Shown: positions 37,395 through 51,369 of the stretch, in pieces | Numbering within the stretch: the stretch's first letter is position 1 | Layout: the number at the start of each line of letters is the position of its first letter | DNA from: Datnioides undecimradiatus | Taxonomy: Eukaryota; Chordata; Actinopteri; Lobotiformes; Datnioididae | DNA: 64,000 bases | Assembly: GCA_008933995.1 (NCBI GenBank) | Contig: WARS01002812.1 | Location: forward strand, 930,001-994,000 | Reading direction: 5' to 3' | Made by a program: the position numbers and the translations under genes | Notes under the pieces: generated by a model | Databases searched by the model: none | Told to the model about the DNA's origin: nothing | What the model saw: only the letters and a program-made list of their open reading frames with translations

Positions 37395-37884
37395 GGTTAG
37401 AGATAGTGACTCTCTCCCTCCTCCAGCGAGCGAGAGCACGCCTCCTCAGTCAGAAGCCAGTCTTCTTTCACTGCCTCCTGTTCAGGCAAGTCGTCTGTCC
37501 TCTGTGCACCTCTGCCTTGTCTTCTCTCTCTTCCTGTTTGAGTCCAGGTCAGTCGAGGGGGGAAATAAAACGCTCCTTTGTTGCTCCACATTCTACTTCA
37601 ACCCCTGTCGTGTCCCGCGTGGCGCCGCATCTGTTTCTGTTTCCCTTTTTGTTCCCGTGTCCTCACACAGACAAACTCACAGTCCTACTTTCCGGCAAAG
37701 TCCCAGAGCTAGTGCTCCGTCTGCTCTCCGCCCCCACCCCTGAGCCCCAGCCTTTCCTCTCTGCTTTCCCCTCCCTCCCCCAGCCATCCTCCGCCCACAC
37801 CCCTTAAGCCCCTCTCCCCTTTGCACAAAAAGGAGGCAGTAACATGAGTGCCCAGTACTGAATTAGCCCACAGTTTGCCTCTTG

Positions 37885-37888
<4 letters not shown>

Positions 37889-37920
<32 letters not shown>
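37889..37920. repeat. (GT)n then (GC)n microsatellite
   Basis: GT units passing into GCGCGCG, a potential Z-DNA-forming alternating purine-pyrimidine tract. Confidence 0.85.
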
Positions 37921-37921
<1 letters not shown>

Positions 37922-40900
37922 CCAGGAAACATGTTCAAAACCGGTGAGGGGGCAGTTGCTCCCCCTCCAGTAGGAATTACTCTACACACACTCTCACACA
38001 CACTCTCACACAAGCTTCTTTTATTCCAGTGTCAAACTTTGCCAGCTGTATCAAGTCATATCCTCTTACAATGAAAGTGTGTGTCTCCCTGTTTGAGAGG
38101 CGGGTGGGAGTTCGGGGGTTGGGGGGCCCGAGGAAGGGAAGCCTCCGCTCAGCTGAGGTGGGAACCTGCCTCTAACATGGCAGCACTGCCGGCTGGATCA
38201 ACAGGGGTAACCAACAAGTGAAACAGCCGGCGGAAATGAGAGAAGCAGAGAGCCGGAGGAAGCCAGACAGGCAGACAGAAGGACAAAAAGCAGAGAGAGG
38301 TGGGGAGCTGATGCCGAGAGGAGCCATAACTCATCCGTTGTTTGGCTTTCATCTGGGAGCTCTGCGTTGCCGGCTGTGCGGTCCAAGAGGAATAAAACAG
38401 TTCTGGATGTAAAGCTAAGGGAGGATTATGGGAATAAGCTGAGCATATGGGATGCATTTAACAATAAACACCCACAAACAGATGACCACGCCCGGCTCCC
38501 CTGCATTTAGCCCTCCTGCTCGGGACCTCTCAGTGGAAAACTCCACGCTGAGCTCCTCGCAATAAAGCAATTATGCGTCGTAACTACATGCTGAGTAAGC
38601 CGAGCTGTGCCACGGCAACCCCGCCGCCCCAGCAGCTCAGAAAATCCAAAACAAAAGAGCTCTTGGAAAGTTTTGATTTTGGCAAAACAGCAGGGTTGCG
38701 GGGGATCGTGTTGGGGTTGTTTCAGGCTGCTTTGCTTTGCAGGGACCAGACAGGGGGCATGATCAATGAAGAAGGCTGAGCAGCAAATAAGATAATGCTA
38801 ATGGTACCAACAGAGATGGAGCGTCGTCTGAAAGCAACACTTAACCTGCCTTCTACCCCAAACACACGCTCACGTAATGGCTCGTTGACTCCAGAGAGCA
38901 GCTCGGTCTCTCATGCGGATAATGCGCCGTGTATTAATGACAGTTCAGGTGTCACTGCTCAAAACCACGTCCTGAAAGGCTGCACCCATCTAGGATTTGC
39001 ATACTTTTTCACAGCCAGGACAAATGTACAAGTCTTGATGTAGAGTTTAATCTTGCGGTGCATCATCCAGAGCGTTTCCGGCGGGAGATAACAAACCCCT
39101 GAGCGCCAGGCCTCTGGGAGAAAACACACATATGCATGACCTCTACTGCATCATGAGACACCAGCAGGAATGTGGAGAGAGAAATGTGTGTGTGTGGGGG
39201 GATAGCTTTTCTTCTTTCCAGCATTGAGAACTTCATGATAATAACAGGGCTGCCAGGAGGAAAGAGCGAGCCACTGCCCCAGAATAATTGCAGCGTGTGA
39301 ATGAAGAGGTACAGCAACAAACACCTTGCGCCTCTGGCGGCCTGCTAAATCAAATATCCAGACCTCGCATCTGGTTTCCCGTCATCACAGGCCTTCCTGC
39401 TGCCTCCTGCGCGCAGCAGTCAGTCATTAGCTTATTACAGACAATGCCATCTCCATCCCAAAGACTCCATAAGCTATTTAACCACATTAAAGCCAAAGAA
39501 GTGATTTTTCAAGATGACATTCATAATCTTGTAACGCAGGAGATTTCTCAACATTGTGCAGCTCTTCTGTGCCCGTAGGCAGCCCTCAGTCTGTTTTACT
39601 CAGCACAGATGAATCACGCCAGAATTATTATCCCAGTGATGGATGATTGTGTAATTAGGAGCAAACTTTTTGTGATTTATATGTTTTTCAGCTGGCGGTG
39701 GGGAGCTGTGGCGCAAAGTTGCACCGGATTTCTACCATTTATTTTTTAGTTTCTTTGAGCAACCACACGCACGAGCGAAGTAAAACCGTTTTAGCGCGCT
39801 TGCAGAGCACCGACACGCAGAAAATGTCTGCTAAGTTCCAAGGAAATTGTGCGTGTTTCACAGCTAACCCTCCCAAGCGGCTCTTGACAGGAAGTCTGAA
39901 TGCAGCACGCTCTGACGGTGGCATGCAACTGCAGATGGGTGAGGATGAGTGGGTGATGAGAGTACTTCGTCTGCAGAGCCCATGTGACATCATCACAAGA
40001 CAGACAGAGGGACGAATGTCTTATTGTGACTCAAACAGGACCCCATATGCCTGTCCGCCCCCTCCTATACCTTGTGCATACAGCCTCCTCCACTCTGGCT
40101 GCTCTGTTCACCTGCGAGACACAGGATGTGCACCAGTCTCCCCTCTGCCTCTAGATGATGGGGCTTCCCCAGACACCGTAGGGCCTTCTTTCAGGTTTCA
40201 TGACAGTACCTGGTGGTTGTTTTTATATAAATACATATATCAGGGCAAAAGAAAAGGACAGGTGTGCCGCAAATAACACAGGACAAGACTGAAGTGACAC
40301 TTCCTGTCTTTGTCAGCTGTCGTCCTACTTCGGCACAGGCCTCAGAGCGGCGTAAGCATCTGCCTCCACATGCAGTCTGACTCAGACCTGTTGCCGTGTA
40401 CGTAACATCTGATAACAGGTTGCCTGATTTGGCAGAAACAGCAGGGACGAGGTCTGTCGCAGGCCGACAGCACTGAGGTGAAGTGAGATCTGTTATCTGC
40501 AGCACTGTCAGACGTTGAATCAGCACCGCCGGCAGATTGTTGGGGAACCACGCGTTTGCTCGTTCTTCCTCAGTGAGATTGTGACTGTTTGCAAAGGGCC
40601 GGTGCAGACAGACGACAGAGAGCGATCCAAAGCGTTGACGTCTCTGCGCTGGCGAGAGACTGAGGGATAAAAATAAATACAGTATCACACAGTGACACAT
40701 TTGTGCTCTTATATACTGACACTGTTCACAACTAAAATAACCAAAGCATCAAGAATGTGCTGAAAAAAAACCAGAGAATATACAAACTACACCCAAACTG
40801 CAACATGTTGCTGCACACAGACAGAAGCAAGAATCAGCCCGAGTGCATCACAACGGCTTTGAAAAGAAGAACCAGTAAAGAGCTCCAGTGAGGAACTAAT

Positions 40901-42305
40901 AAATGTTGTGATGCAGTAATGTTGTGTACTGCACCCGCTCACACATCCTGTGCACAGCAGAAACATAAAGCGCAGCATGAGTTGTCCAAAGATAAATTTG
41001 AGCAGCCACAAAAAGGTTAAAAAAGATTTTAAAAACTCAATTTCTGCTTTTTTTTTTTTTTTGTAGAAGGCTTTCACTTCCTCGCGTTTTTTAAAAAAAA
41101 ACCCTAAAATAAGTGAAACTGAAGTAGTTGGCCTGTTAATCCAAAAGTCAGCGGAAGTCAGTCAGATGAACCAAAGACACCAAACTGGTCAAACTGGTTG
41201 CAGCGTCTCCAGCGTCAGGTATTTGCTGCGTCTCCCTGTCGCTGCAAAGACGTCACTGTGGACTTTAGGTATTTACGATGAGCACGTGTTTTGCTTTCAA
41301 GAGCAAACCGTTCATAGATTACTTTCAATCCTCCACTCATCATCCGGCCTCTAAGAAATCCTTTAAGTGACTGCTCACAGCCCGTGACCACCGTATGTGG
41401 CTTGCCCTTAAGTCTTTAAACATTATATCTGCCAGTTTGGTGCGTTTTTGGGAACATGTTCCTCTCAGTGGCGCGCCTCATGATGCTTTACCGAAAAGCT
41501 CCTGGTTCCCGGAGATCCAATCATGAGCTGTGGGACCTCTGAGTCACCTCATTTTGTAGGCTTTCTCCAGCTGCGGGCCCTGAGGTGGTCCCGCCTCACT
41601 GGCGAACGGCTCCGCGGGGAGGTGTGATGGAAGACGCGGACCTGAGGGTGGCAGTAATGGGGTCATGTGGTTAAGGAACAGCTGATCCGGGTGCATTCCA
41701 CTGCTGCTTAGCAATGAGCCCTGGTGCCCTCGTGCGTGCCTCATAAGCACACGCACACACACTTGCACACTACACATGGTATAAAGCACAAGTGCGATCA
41801 CAGAGAAGCGCACATGCATAATTTACACATCCTGCCGTGGACATAATGGACATGAGAGACCCACTGCTGCAACATATTACAAATCACTCCCTAATAGCCT
41901 GAATGGAGTGGGTTGTTGTTGGCTGATGTGTAATGTGCAATGTGTTTGTCCAGTGTCCGCGGCTTCTTCACCCGTGGGAGTTACTGTGACCGAGTTCAGC
42001 TGCTTTGCATGTGGCATTAAGGCAATTCAACAGCTACGGCGGCAGATAACGTTTGAGGAAGTGAGGGGTTACACACACACCAGCAGCGCTAATATTAAAA
42101 TGAGAGTGAAATATGGGTCCGTCTCTGAGTAACCTGGTCCCAACAAGAGCAGGACCTGAAGTAAAACATTGGCAAAGTGACGTCAAAGACCTGAATGAAC
42201 CCATACCTCACCCTGCACACACTACACTGGTGCGTGATGCTCGGGATCAGGCGTTTCATCGTTTTATGATTTCCTGCCTAGTTGGACTTTACATACCAGC
42301 TACAA

Positions 42306-42320
42306 CCACTAGAGGGCAAC
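42306..42320 (+). promoter_or_regulatory. CTCF-like core motif
   Basis: The plus strand reads CCACTAGAGGGCAAC, a good match to the CTCF core. It lies about 0.7 kb beyond the rpl19 polyadenylation signal, oriented towards rpl19 and cacnb1. Confidence 0.45.
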
Positions 42321-42980
42321 ACGCTCATGGTTACATACTCCGTTCAGACACTGTGGGGTGTATGCATATCTAATTAATATATTGTTTATTTTGATAAAGT
42401 GATTAAATGAGTTTTATCTGATAAAGCTCAGTTCTGAATACTTTTAAGAGTCGTTTTCAGCCAAGAGAAGTTCTAAAATCCAACTGTACATCACGCGCTC
42501 AGGACCCGATCACAAACACACGCTTAACATTTAGATCGTCGACAACCGGGCAGCTCAGACCAACAGATTGGACATGTACAAAATACAGAAAACATGGCTC
42601 TGGATGCTGTTCTGCCTTCTCCAATCAATGCTTAGTATCAACATTGCACATTAGAAGCAAACACCTCTAATTTAGTGCTTAGGAGTGTTTCCTCGGTGCT
42701 GTAGAACGTTTATTAGAAGAAAAGTGTTTTTAAACGACTCTACACAAAGATGTTTTAGTTTAGTTTGACAAATAGTGAAAGTTTTGGTTTGGTGGTTTGG
42801 ACCGGACCTCACAGCCACCTGCAAAACGTCCAAGTAATGAAGGCGCTGTGGAAACTAAAATCTCACTAATATTCATTACTAGTCTTGCGATCGCTCCAAG
42901 AGTCAGCCCCTCCTGCTAATGAGGTATTGGCTTGCTGAGAAAAGAAAGCACAGGAGGCCGTCGGTGTCTTTATGTACACT

Positions 42981-42986
42981 TTTATT
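42981..42986 (-). terminator. rpl19: rpl19 polyadenylation signal
   Basis: TTTATT on the plus strand is AATAAA on the minus strand, 49 bases past the rpl19 stop codon. The 3' UTR is therefore very short, as is usual for ribosomal protein mRNAs. Confidence 0.8.
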
Positions 42987-43034
42987 GTCTGCTCTCGACA
43001 GCTGGCAGAGTCAGGCAGGATTGACGGAGCCAGA

Positions 43035-45028
<1,994 letters not shown>

Positions 45029-45041
45029 GGCTGCTACTTCA

Positions 45042-45060
45042 ATAGGAAAAGGAAGGCTTG
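45042..45060 (-). promoter_or_regulatory. rpl19: 5' TOP-like tract and start region of rpl19
   Basis: The minus strand just before the ATG has the pyrimidine tract CCTTCCTTTTCCTATT. Ribosomal protein mRNAs begin with a C inside such a tract, which gives mTOR/LARP1-controlled translation. Transcription start is thus expected near 45050-45056. The exact base needs a 5'-end map. Confidence 0.6.
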
Positions 45061-46232
45061 AGAGACGGACCGGAAGCTACCATTATTGGGGAGAATCCAT
45101 GTCTGAACCTGAAACTTGTCGTTGTTGGCACAAACAACGCTGAACATTATTAATACATTCTAAGGTTTTTAATACTGTATATAAAAGAGGAGGTGATAGA
45201 AAATTACAACGATAGTGAAAAACACAAGTTTATTTTAAACGTCAAAATCCATGAACACCCCTTCGTAAAATAGTGGTAGTGACAAAGGGGTTTGCAGTGC
45301 ATTATGGGTAAAGCAACAGTTAGCTGCATTCTGCCGTTGTAACACTTGAGGGCGATGTTGGGACCAGACGCCACACTCGTGCCAGACTACTGCTAATCCC
45401 AAAACTGTATTCTGTGCGTGTTTAAAAACATTATTTAATTATTTGAAATACTCTTCGCACACCGATGACCAGAATATCAAATTATATCCACAAACTTTTA
45501 ATTTGATCAGTTTTATGCATAATCCTTGACTTGCATTCGTAAAACCCATTAATTCAGATCCTTACCCACCAGAAAAGGGGTTTGTTTTCAATAAAATGAT
45601 TAATATGAAAAGGGAAATCAACTGTGCAGTTAGGTCTTATTATTCTTGAAAATAATTGTTTGTGTTACACTGACTAATATATGCCTGTCAAGAGATATTT
45701 CAAGGGTGTCTCCTGCAAAGCCAGGTTTGTTTTTGGTTTGTTATCCGACTGTGTTTCATTTAATTTATACTTATAATAATGATTTGACATGTGTACGATT
45801 ATAAAGCTTATTCTGCTATCTCTAATATAAAAGAAGAAAAGTTTGGAGTTCCCAAAATAAGGCAGAAAAATATCTTCAGTTAAATGATGCACTGCGAAAT
45901 ACCACCTATAAGGGTGTGAAGGACACCCACGATAAGCGATTAACAGTGTAAAATTAAAAGTAACAGGTCTGGCGACAAGTTATGTCTGAAATCCGCAGCT
46001 TCAGGAAAGTCTAAAATACTAAAATAGAGTAAAAAGACTGCTGGGAACATATTAGGATATAAAAACGTACTATGTTAATGTATTTTTTGCTTTTTATTAA
46101 AAAACAAAAAGCGATTGCATTGAGTGGTTTAGCGAGGGGCTACTCGTGAAGACTCTGTAAAAATAGCTGACAGGTACATGGCTACTCATTAAGGTTCCCA
46201 GAGTTGCATCCCCGGCTCTCCGGCAGCAGCCC

Positions 46233-46246
46233 GTTACCACGGCAAC
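46233..46246 (+). promoter_or_regulatory. RFX X-box match
   Basis: GTTACCACGGCAAC fits GTNRCC-N2-RGYAAC, the full two-half-site RFX element, 1.2 kb upstream of rpl19. Function is inferred from sequence only. Confidence 0.4.
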
Positions 46247-49154
46247 CCTGCACGCTCACAGTGTGGGTGCTTGAGGGTCACTTGTGTGACTTCTTCACCC
46301 CAGGTAACCCAGAATACCAACTGAAAGCATCATCTCCGGATAAAGTGTAACCCAAAGTACCAGATCGCCACCCACCACAGCTTCAGGCGCCCAGTGAGTG
46401 AACAGAAATGTTCAAACCTGAAGGATGCTGAGCTGTAAGTTGGGCTACTGTCTACCCTGGAGGAGGGTCACTGATGGGTATGGATGCCTGTTGTGGTTCT
46501 AAACTATAGTTTTATTTTATAAGTTAGTTTTTTCCGCTAGCATTTGATCCATTAAACCTAGTAATCCCGTTTTTCGGTCTTGCATCTTAACTTTAATGAA
46601 CAAAACTATTGAATTTTTCCCTAAACCCAATCGTAAAAGCGACGCTGGTGCACATGGAAATGTGTTCAATATAATGGAGAAGCTGTAGTCTCACCTCAGA
46701 CAAACAGATGCAAACTGCACTGCTGTCTTTGCTGTGCAGAAGAAGAGAACTGTCCCTCCTCGACTGATTTTTATCTTATTTGTTATGCAGCAGCTGATTA
46801 GAAACACCAGGCTACAGTGTCCCAGATCAATTCTTTTAATCTGGAGTTTCAATTGATTAGTGAATGAATGTGTGTTGTGCTCCGTATCTTTGGAGCTTTC
46901 TTCTCTAATTCGTGCCACATGGATAATAACTCTGCTCAGCTGTGCTAATGTCCACTTTAACACGACTTCAACTTGATACCCCTTTTAAGAACGAGTAAGA
47001 ACCAGGCTTGTTTATGAATTATAGTTTAGTAAAATGAATTTATGTTGGTGAAAATGCATTGTTTTCCTTGAACTTGTTTACTCTCCTGATGTCAGAGTCA
47101 GTGAAGGCAGCATTGAGCTGGAGGTCTCTCCTCAGAGATGAAAAGCGAGCTAACTGAGGACAACCTGCTCCCTGATTCAGTTTTACTTGTGTAACGGCAA
47201 ACAAAGGTTATCTTGGGGCACTTTTCATACCGACCGTACTTTTTATATTATTTACAGAGAAACAACAGTTCCCACCGTGAGCAAGAACTGCAGTCACAAG
47301 GAAAACTTGCCTCAAGCAGAACCAGAGTGAGAGAATATGTTGCAGCACGCTGCAAAGTGCTCACAGAGATGTAAAGTAATAGCAATGCTAATAATAGTGT
47401 TAATTATAATGATAATTGGGGATGAGCAGGGAGCTGTAGGTGGCATCTGATCACAGGTTTAGACTCTGCAGCTGCAGAGGCAGACATACCTGCAGAGATA
47501 TGCATGTAATAATGACATGAGAAGGTGTACAGATGGAGAGGAAGAGGAGGAGAGTGGTGCATCATGGGAAGTCTTGCAGACAAACTGGGCCTGCAGTGAA
47601 CAAACAAATCGCCTGCTCTTAAATGTGGACACCATCTACAGGAGAGCAAAGTGTCAAGCGGCTGCTGCAGGCGAATCAGGGACTCGCTGCACAACGCACC
47701 ATTTTTAAAAGCTTCTCTGCTTTGAAGAGACAAAACCACCAAGGCTTCCTCCTACTGAGGGAGCCGCATCACCGGAAGCCGCGGAGGGTGCACGCGTGGG
47801 CGTTTAATCCAAACGCTGATCATAGGATCACAGCGTCACACTGATTTCTCCCCAGAGGGAGTTCACCGTACGCTGTATCAGTCATGGAGATCACTTTTCC
47901 TCTCAGTGATTTCAATGAATTGTGGAGGTGGATGAATGTCACCTGTAGTCATCTGTGTTTGCTTAACCAGCCTGTGCGAAATGATGTCATCTCTGACGTG
48001 TGACCTCAGTATTTATCTTTTCCCACAGGCATCAGTACGAAACATATTTCCATTCCATCCTTCGGTATTTGTACTGCTTTACTGGTTTTTACTCAACTAC
48101 ATGTTTCGTGGTGCATTTATTTTACATTAAAAACCACGTTTATAAGTTTATTCACAATGAAGATGGTGGTTTACAAAAACACTGGGGTCTTGTTGGGTCT
48201 TTTGTCACATTAAAAGTTGTCAGTTATATCATTTTTCAATCAAAAATAGCCAAAAAAAGGTAAACGTCACAGTGCGACACTCAGCAGCAGCTGGTGGAGA
48301 CCAAAGCAGAGCTAAAATGTGAGTAAACAATGGGCTCACATTCATTGGGGAGCCATATTTATGACTTTTTAAACATTTCTTTTTGTTGTCTTGAAACAAC
48401 CAGAGCGGTCCTGGAAACCTGGAGCCTCCAACAACAATGCATCCAGGGGCCTCGCACTGTAAATGCAATTCCTGGGATGCTTTAAGGCCCTAGAGAAGCT
48501 CTGCCCCACCCCGCCACTGATAACATTCAGCTGCCCCTAATCTCACCCACCCCTGGGTAAACATTACGTAAATCAGTTTCAGAGCAGCGTCCCTAGAGTT
48601 GGTGCAGTTTTGGTGTTTTGTTTTTAACTCAAGGCCACACCAGCTGAAGCCTCCTCCCCTTTAGATCTCACCCCTTCACCCCCGCTGCTGCAGCAAACTA
48701 ACTGTGAAATTGAACGGCTCTCAAGCCCCCATTAAAGCCGTCCAGGGCCACTGGTCTGCTGGATCCCAGCGTGGGGACCAGTGGCTCGGCTTGACAGGCC
48801 CGTCCACACCCGCGGCCTCCATCCGCGCCGCTCCGTTGTTCCCTCATCAATCGATAAGTGAAGGTGGGGTCTGTCCAGCGGGGCGTGGACCTCGGCTCCC
48901 AGCTGGAGTCTGTGGAGCGCGCACAGGAGAGACGGACGACGTCAAGACGCACAGAGGGAGACACAAACAGACCGGAAGTAGAAAGAATCTGCCTTCAAAA
49001 TAAAACAGAGTGTCTTAGACCCAGAAGGCTATTAGCTAATGAATAATATGGCGACTAATAGCTCCATAGCTATAATAGCTATTATAATTTCTACAATATT
49101 ACAGGCCATAAAATAAAATTATTTAACAAAACAAACAGGAAGAGGCAAAATAAG

Positions 49155-49265
49155 ATAAGATAATCCTTTATTCATCCCACAGAGGAGAAGTTTAGGTTTA
49201 CAGCATCACAAAGGCTGAGGTACAGATAAATAAGAAACTTTACAAATAAATAAACTGTAAGAATA
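49155..49265. repeat. Fragment of a dispersed teleost repeat
   Basis: The stretch opens with AAGATAAGATAATCCTTTATT and continues with a CCCACAG...GAAGTTTAGGTTTACAGCA block. This strongly resembles the 3' end of a repeat common in fish genomes. The family name is not asserted. It is truncated and degenerate. Confidence 0.5.
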
Positions 49266-50041
49266 CTTTAATAAACTCTAATAGTAATTAATGTGAGAAA
49301 GAAATAACAATAGAATATAATGTAAACCGTACAACTGTTCAATTAAACTCAAATGACTAGCAAGAGCAGCACACATATATGCAAATCAGGTAATTATAGT
49401 ATTAATATGATACCTATATACTTAGCTCTATAATTATAAGTGAAGGCCTATATGTTAGTTATACTGACACAGTTTTATTGCGCAGGATATGACAGATTTA
49501 GATTTTTTAAGGTGTTATTAATTGATTTTCCGCTTTCCTTTTAACTGTTTTTGTGAACATAGTTGGAGCCTAATATCCAGAACCATCAATATAAGGTTAG
49601 AAAACATTTGCACACACAAAACCAAATGTTTGTATAGAGTTTATGATTGTGGAGGGTATGTAGTTTATTTGCTCTTTGCACGATGCAAATCATTAATTAA
49701 TACATGACGCTAAAATAAATAAATTGATTGGTCAGAGACTAGGGAGACGTATTTAAAATGTCTAACAGATTTGTATAATTTTATTTTGAAAGCAGTAACC
49801 GGATGTGATGTGGCGTCATCCCGTTGTCTTGACTCGTGAGTAAAAGCCTGGTGCGCCAGTTTGTAACGCTATAGGCTGGAGGGAGGCAGCTGTTGCCATT
49901 ATTATCAGCCTGCTCAGACACATCAGCCGCTCCACCATCCCTGGAAAAAGAAAAACAACAAAAAACCCAAAAAGATGAGTCTGTCGACACCATCATAAAA
50001 ACAACTAAACTGAAAATAGATTTTTTTAAAAAGTTAAATCA

Positions 50042-50131
50042 ATGGTACAGAAAAGTAGTATGTCCAGGACGCCTTCGACCTCAACCCAGGAGATCCAAAT
50101 GGACATGTTCGACCATCATCCGCACACACAG
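50042..50131 (+). CDS. cacnb1: cacnb1 first coding exon (partial gene)
   Basis: The exon encodes MVQKSSMSRTPSTST and ends ...MDMFDHHPHTQ, 30 codons, phase 0, with donor GTAAGA. It matches the N-terminus of mammalian CACNB1 (MVQKTSMSR...), the cytosolic beta-1 auxiliary subunit of voltage-gated calcium channels. This subunit traffics the alpha-1 subunit and, in skeletal muscle, is needed for excitation-contraction coupling. The ATG is in AATCAATGG context (weak at -3 but G at +4), and no better in-frame start precedes it. The gene continues at 55382 and beyond the window. Confidence 0.88.
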
Positions 50132-51342
50132 GTAAGAGCGATCGGCAGAAAAGCGGAAATACTGGGGGGCAGAGATGGGGGAAGACGGCGCAAACTGTCG
50201 CAGGTTTGCGCCGATGAGGCTTTTTTTGCCCCTGATCGCGCCGAGGCTGTTTGCGCTTGTGAAGATTAACAGGTTGTTCGGCAATTAAGTCGCCTAATTT
50301 GCCGTCGGTTGTCTGAAACGCCGCCGCACTGATTCAAGCAACGAAACCAGACTAATTACTGATTTTAAGAGGAAGCAAAAAATAAAAATGCAGTGACATT
50401 TAAAAACTGAGCGTCGCTTTGAGTTTTTGCGTCATTTGTGTTTTTTGATCAACGGCCCAATTTCATCCGCTGCGCCCCGCGCGTCGCCGGTGATTGTGTC
50501 GGGTTTAAATAAGTCTCCCGTGCGCGGCCATATGCGAGGATGTGATGTAACGCTTGTTTTTAATGCCGTCCCGGGGAAAAAACACGCCTTTGTTCAATTA
50601 ATCCGCAATTAAGCGAGCAGATGTTGCGCTGAACGTTCACCTGCTCGGCTGCGGGAGGGGGCGCGTTTCATCTGGATTTGATAGAAATCAGCAATACGTG
50701 GGGAAGTTTACAAAACAGGAACTGCGTGGAAATGACATTTGGGATTCGGACTTTGCTGCTGACATCAGATTTGTTTGTCAGCCCAGGGGACTCGTCCTCC
50801 AGCGTCCTCCTCGTTCAACTTGTTTATTTGTGTTTTTCGTCATTACGCTTTCAACTTCTCCACGGGCGTCACTCTCATCGCGGCTACAAATAGATTATGC
50901 TGTGTGGCTTTTAGGAAGCGGCATGATGTCGTGGGCATGTTTAGTCATAGCGGCTTAAATGGATGTTTATGAAAAGAAAAGGGGGGGAAAAAAGCGAAAT
51001 GATGAGAATATCTAGAACAAACACACCCACGCCGAGCTCGGTCATTGTCTCTCTCTGGAGGAGCAGAGAAGAAGCCCACCTCGCCACAGACAACCAACGC
51101 TTCACACCGTGCCAAGTCCCGCTCTCTCCTCTTTACTCCCACTCCTCCCGGCTCCTTCTCAGCTCGCTCTCTTCCCCCTCAGCGCTCCTGATTTCCGTCT
51201 TCCATCCACTTTGAATGTCCCGCTATCTCCATCCCGCTCGCACCATCTCACCTCGTCCTTGTCTGTTTTTTAGAAGTCAGATCTCTATCCGCTCTGGTGA
51301 GAGACAGATGGACCCCCTTCTTGTTTGAGGCAGCGGGGAATG

Positions 51343-51369
51343 GTGTGTGTGTGTGTGTGTGTGTGTGTG
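51343..51369. repeat. (GT)n microsatellite
   Basis: An uninterrupted GT run in cacnb1 intron 1. Confidence 0.9.

Larger units (their letters stand above)
37135..42964. other. Upstream flank of sialyltransferase, to rpl19 3' end
   Basis: The first 700 bases are strongly CT-rich on the plus strand, with a (TCTG)n tract at 37355-37394 and a GT tract at 37889-37920. The CT run gives a plus-strand open frame of 288 codons (36877-37743) that also crosses the antisense of exon 1 and has no domain. The sialyltransferase promoter should lie just above 37134. No other exon was recognised. Confidence 0.5.
45061..50041. other. Intergenic region between divergent rpl19 and cacnb1
   Basis: About 5 kb shared by the 5' flanks of two head-to-head genes. 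It holds an RFX X-box match at 46233 and a dispersed-repeat fragment near 49155. The cacnb1 5' UTR and promoter should lie close to its right end. No coding exon recognised. Confidence 0.5.

Noticed and set aside
36877-37743. 288-codon plus-strand frame
   Set aside because: It is low-complexity CT-rich sequence crossing the antisense of sialyltransferase exon 1 and a GT tract.
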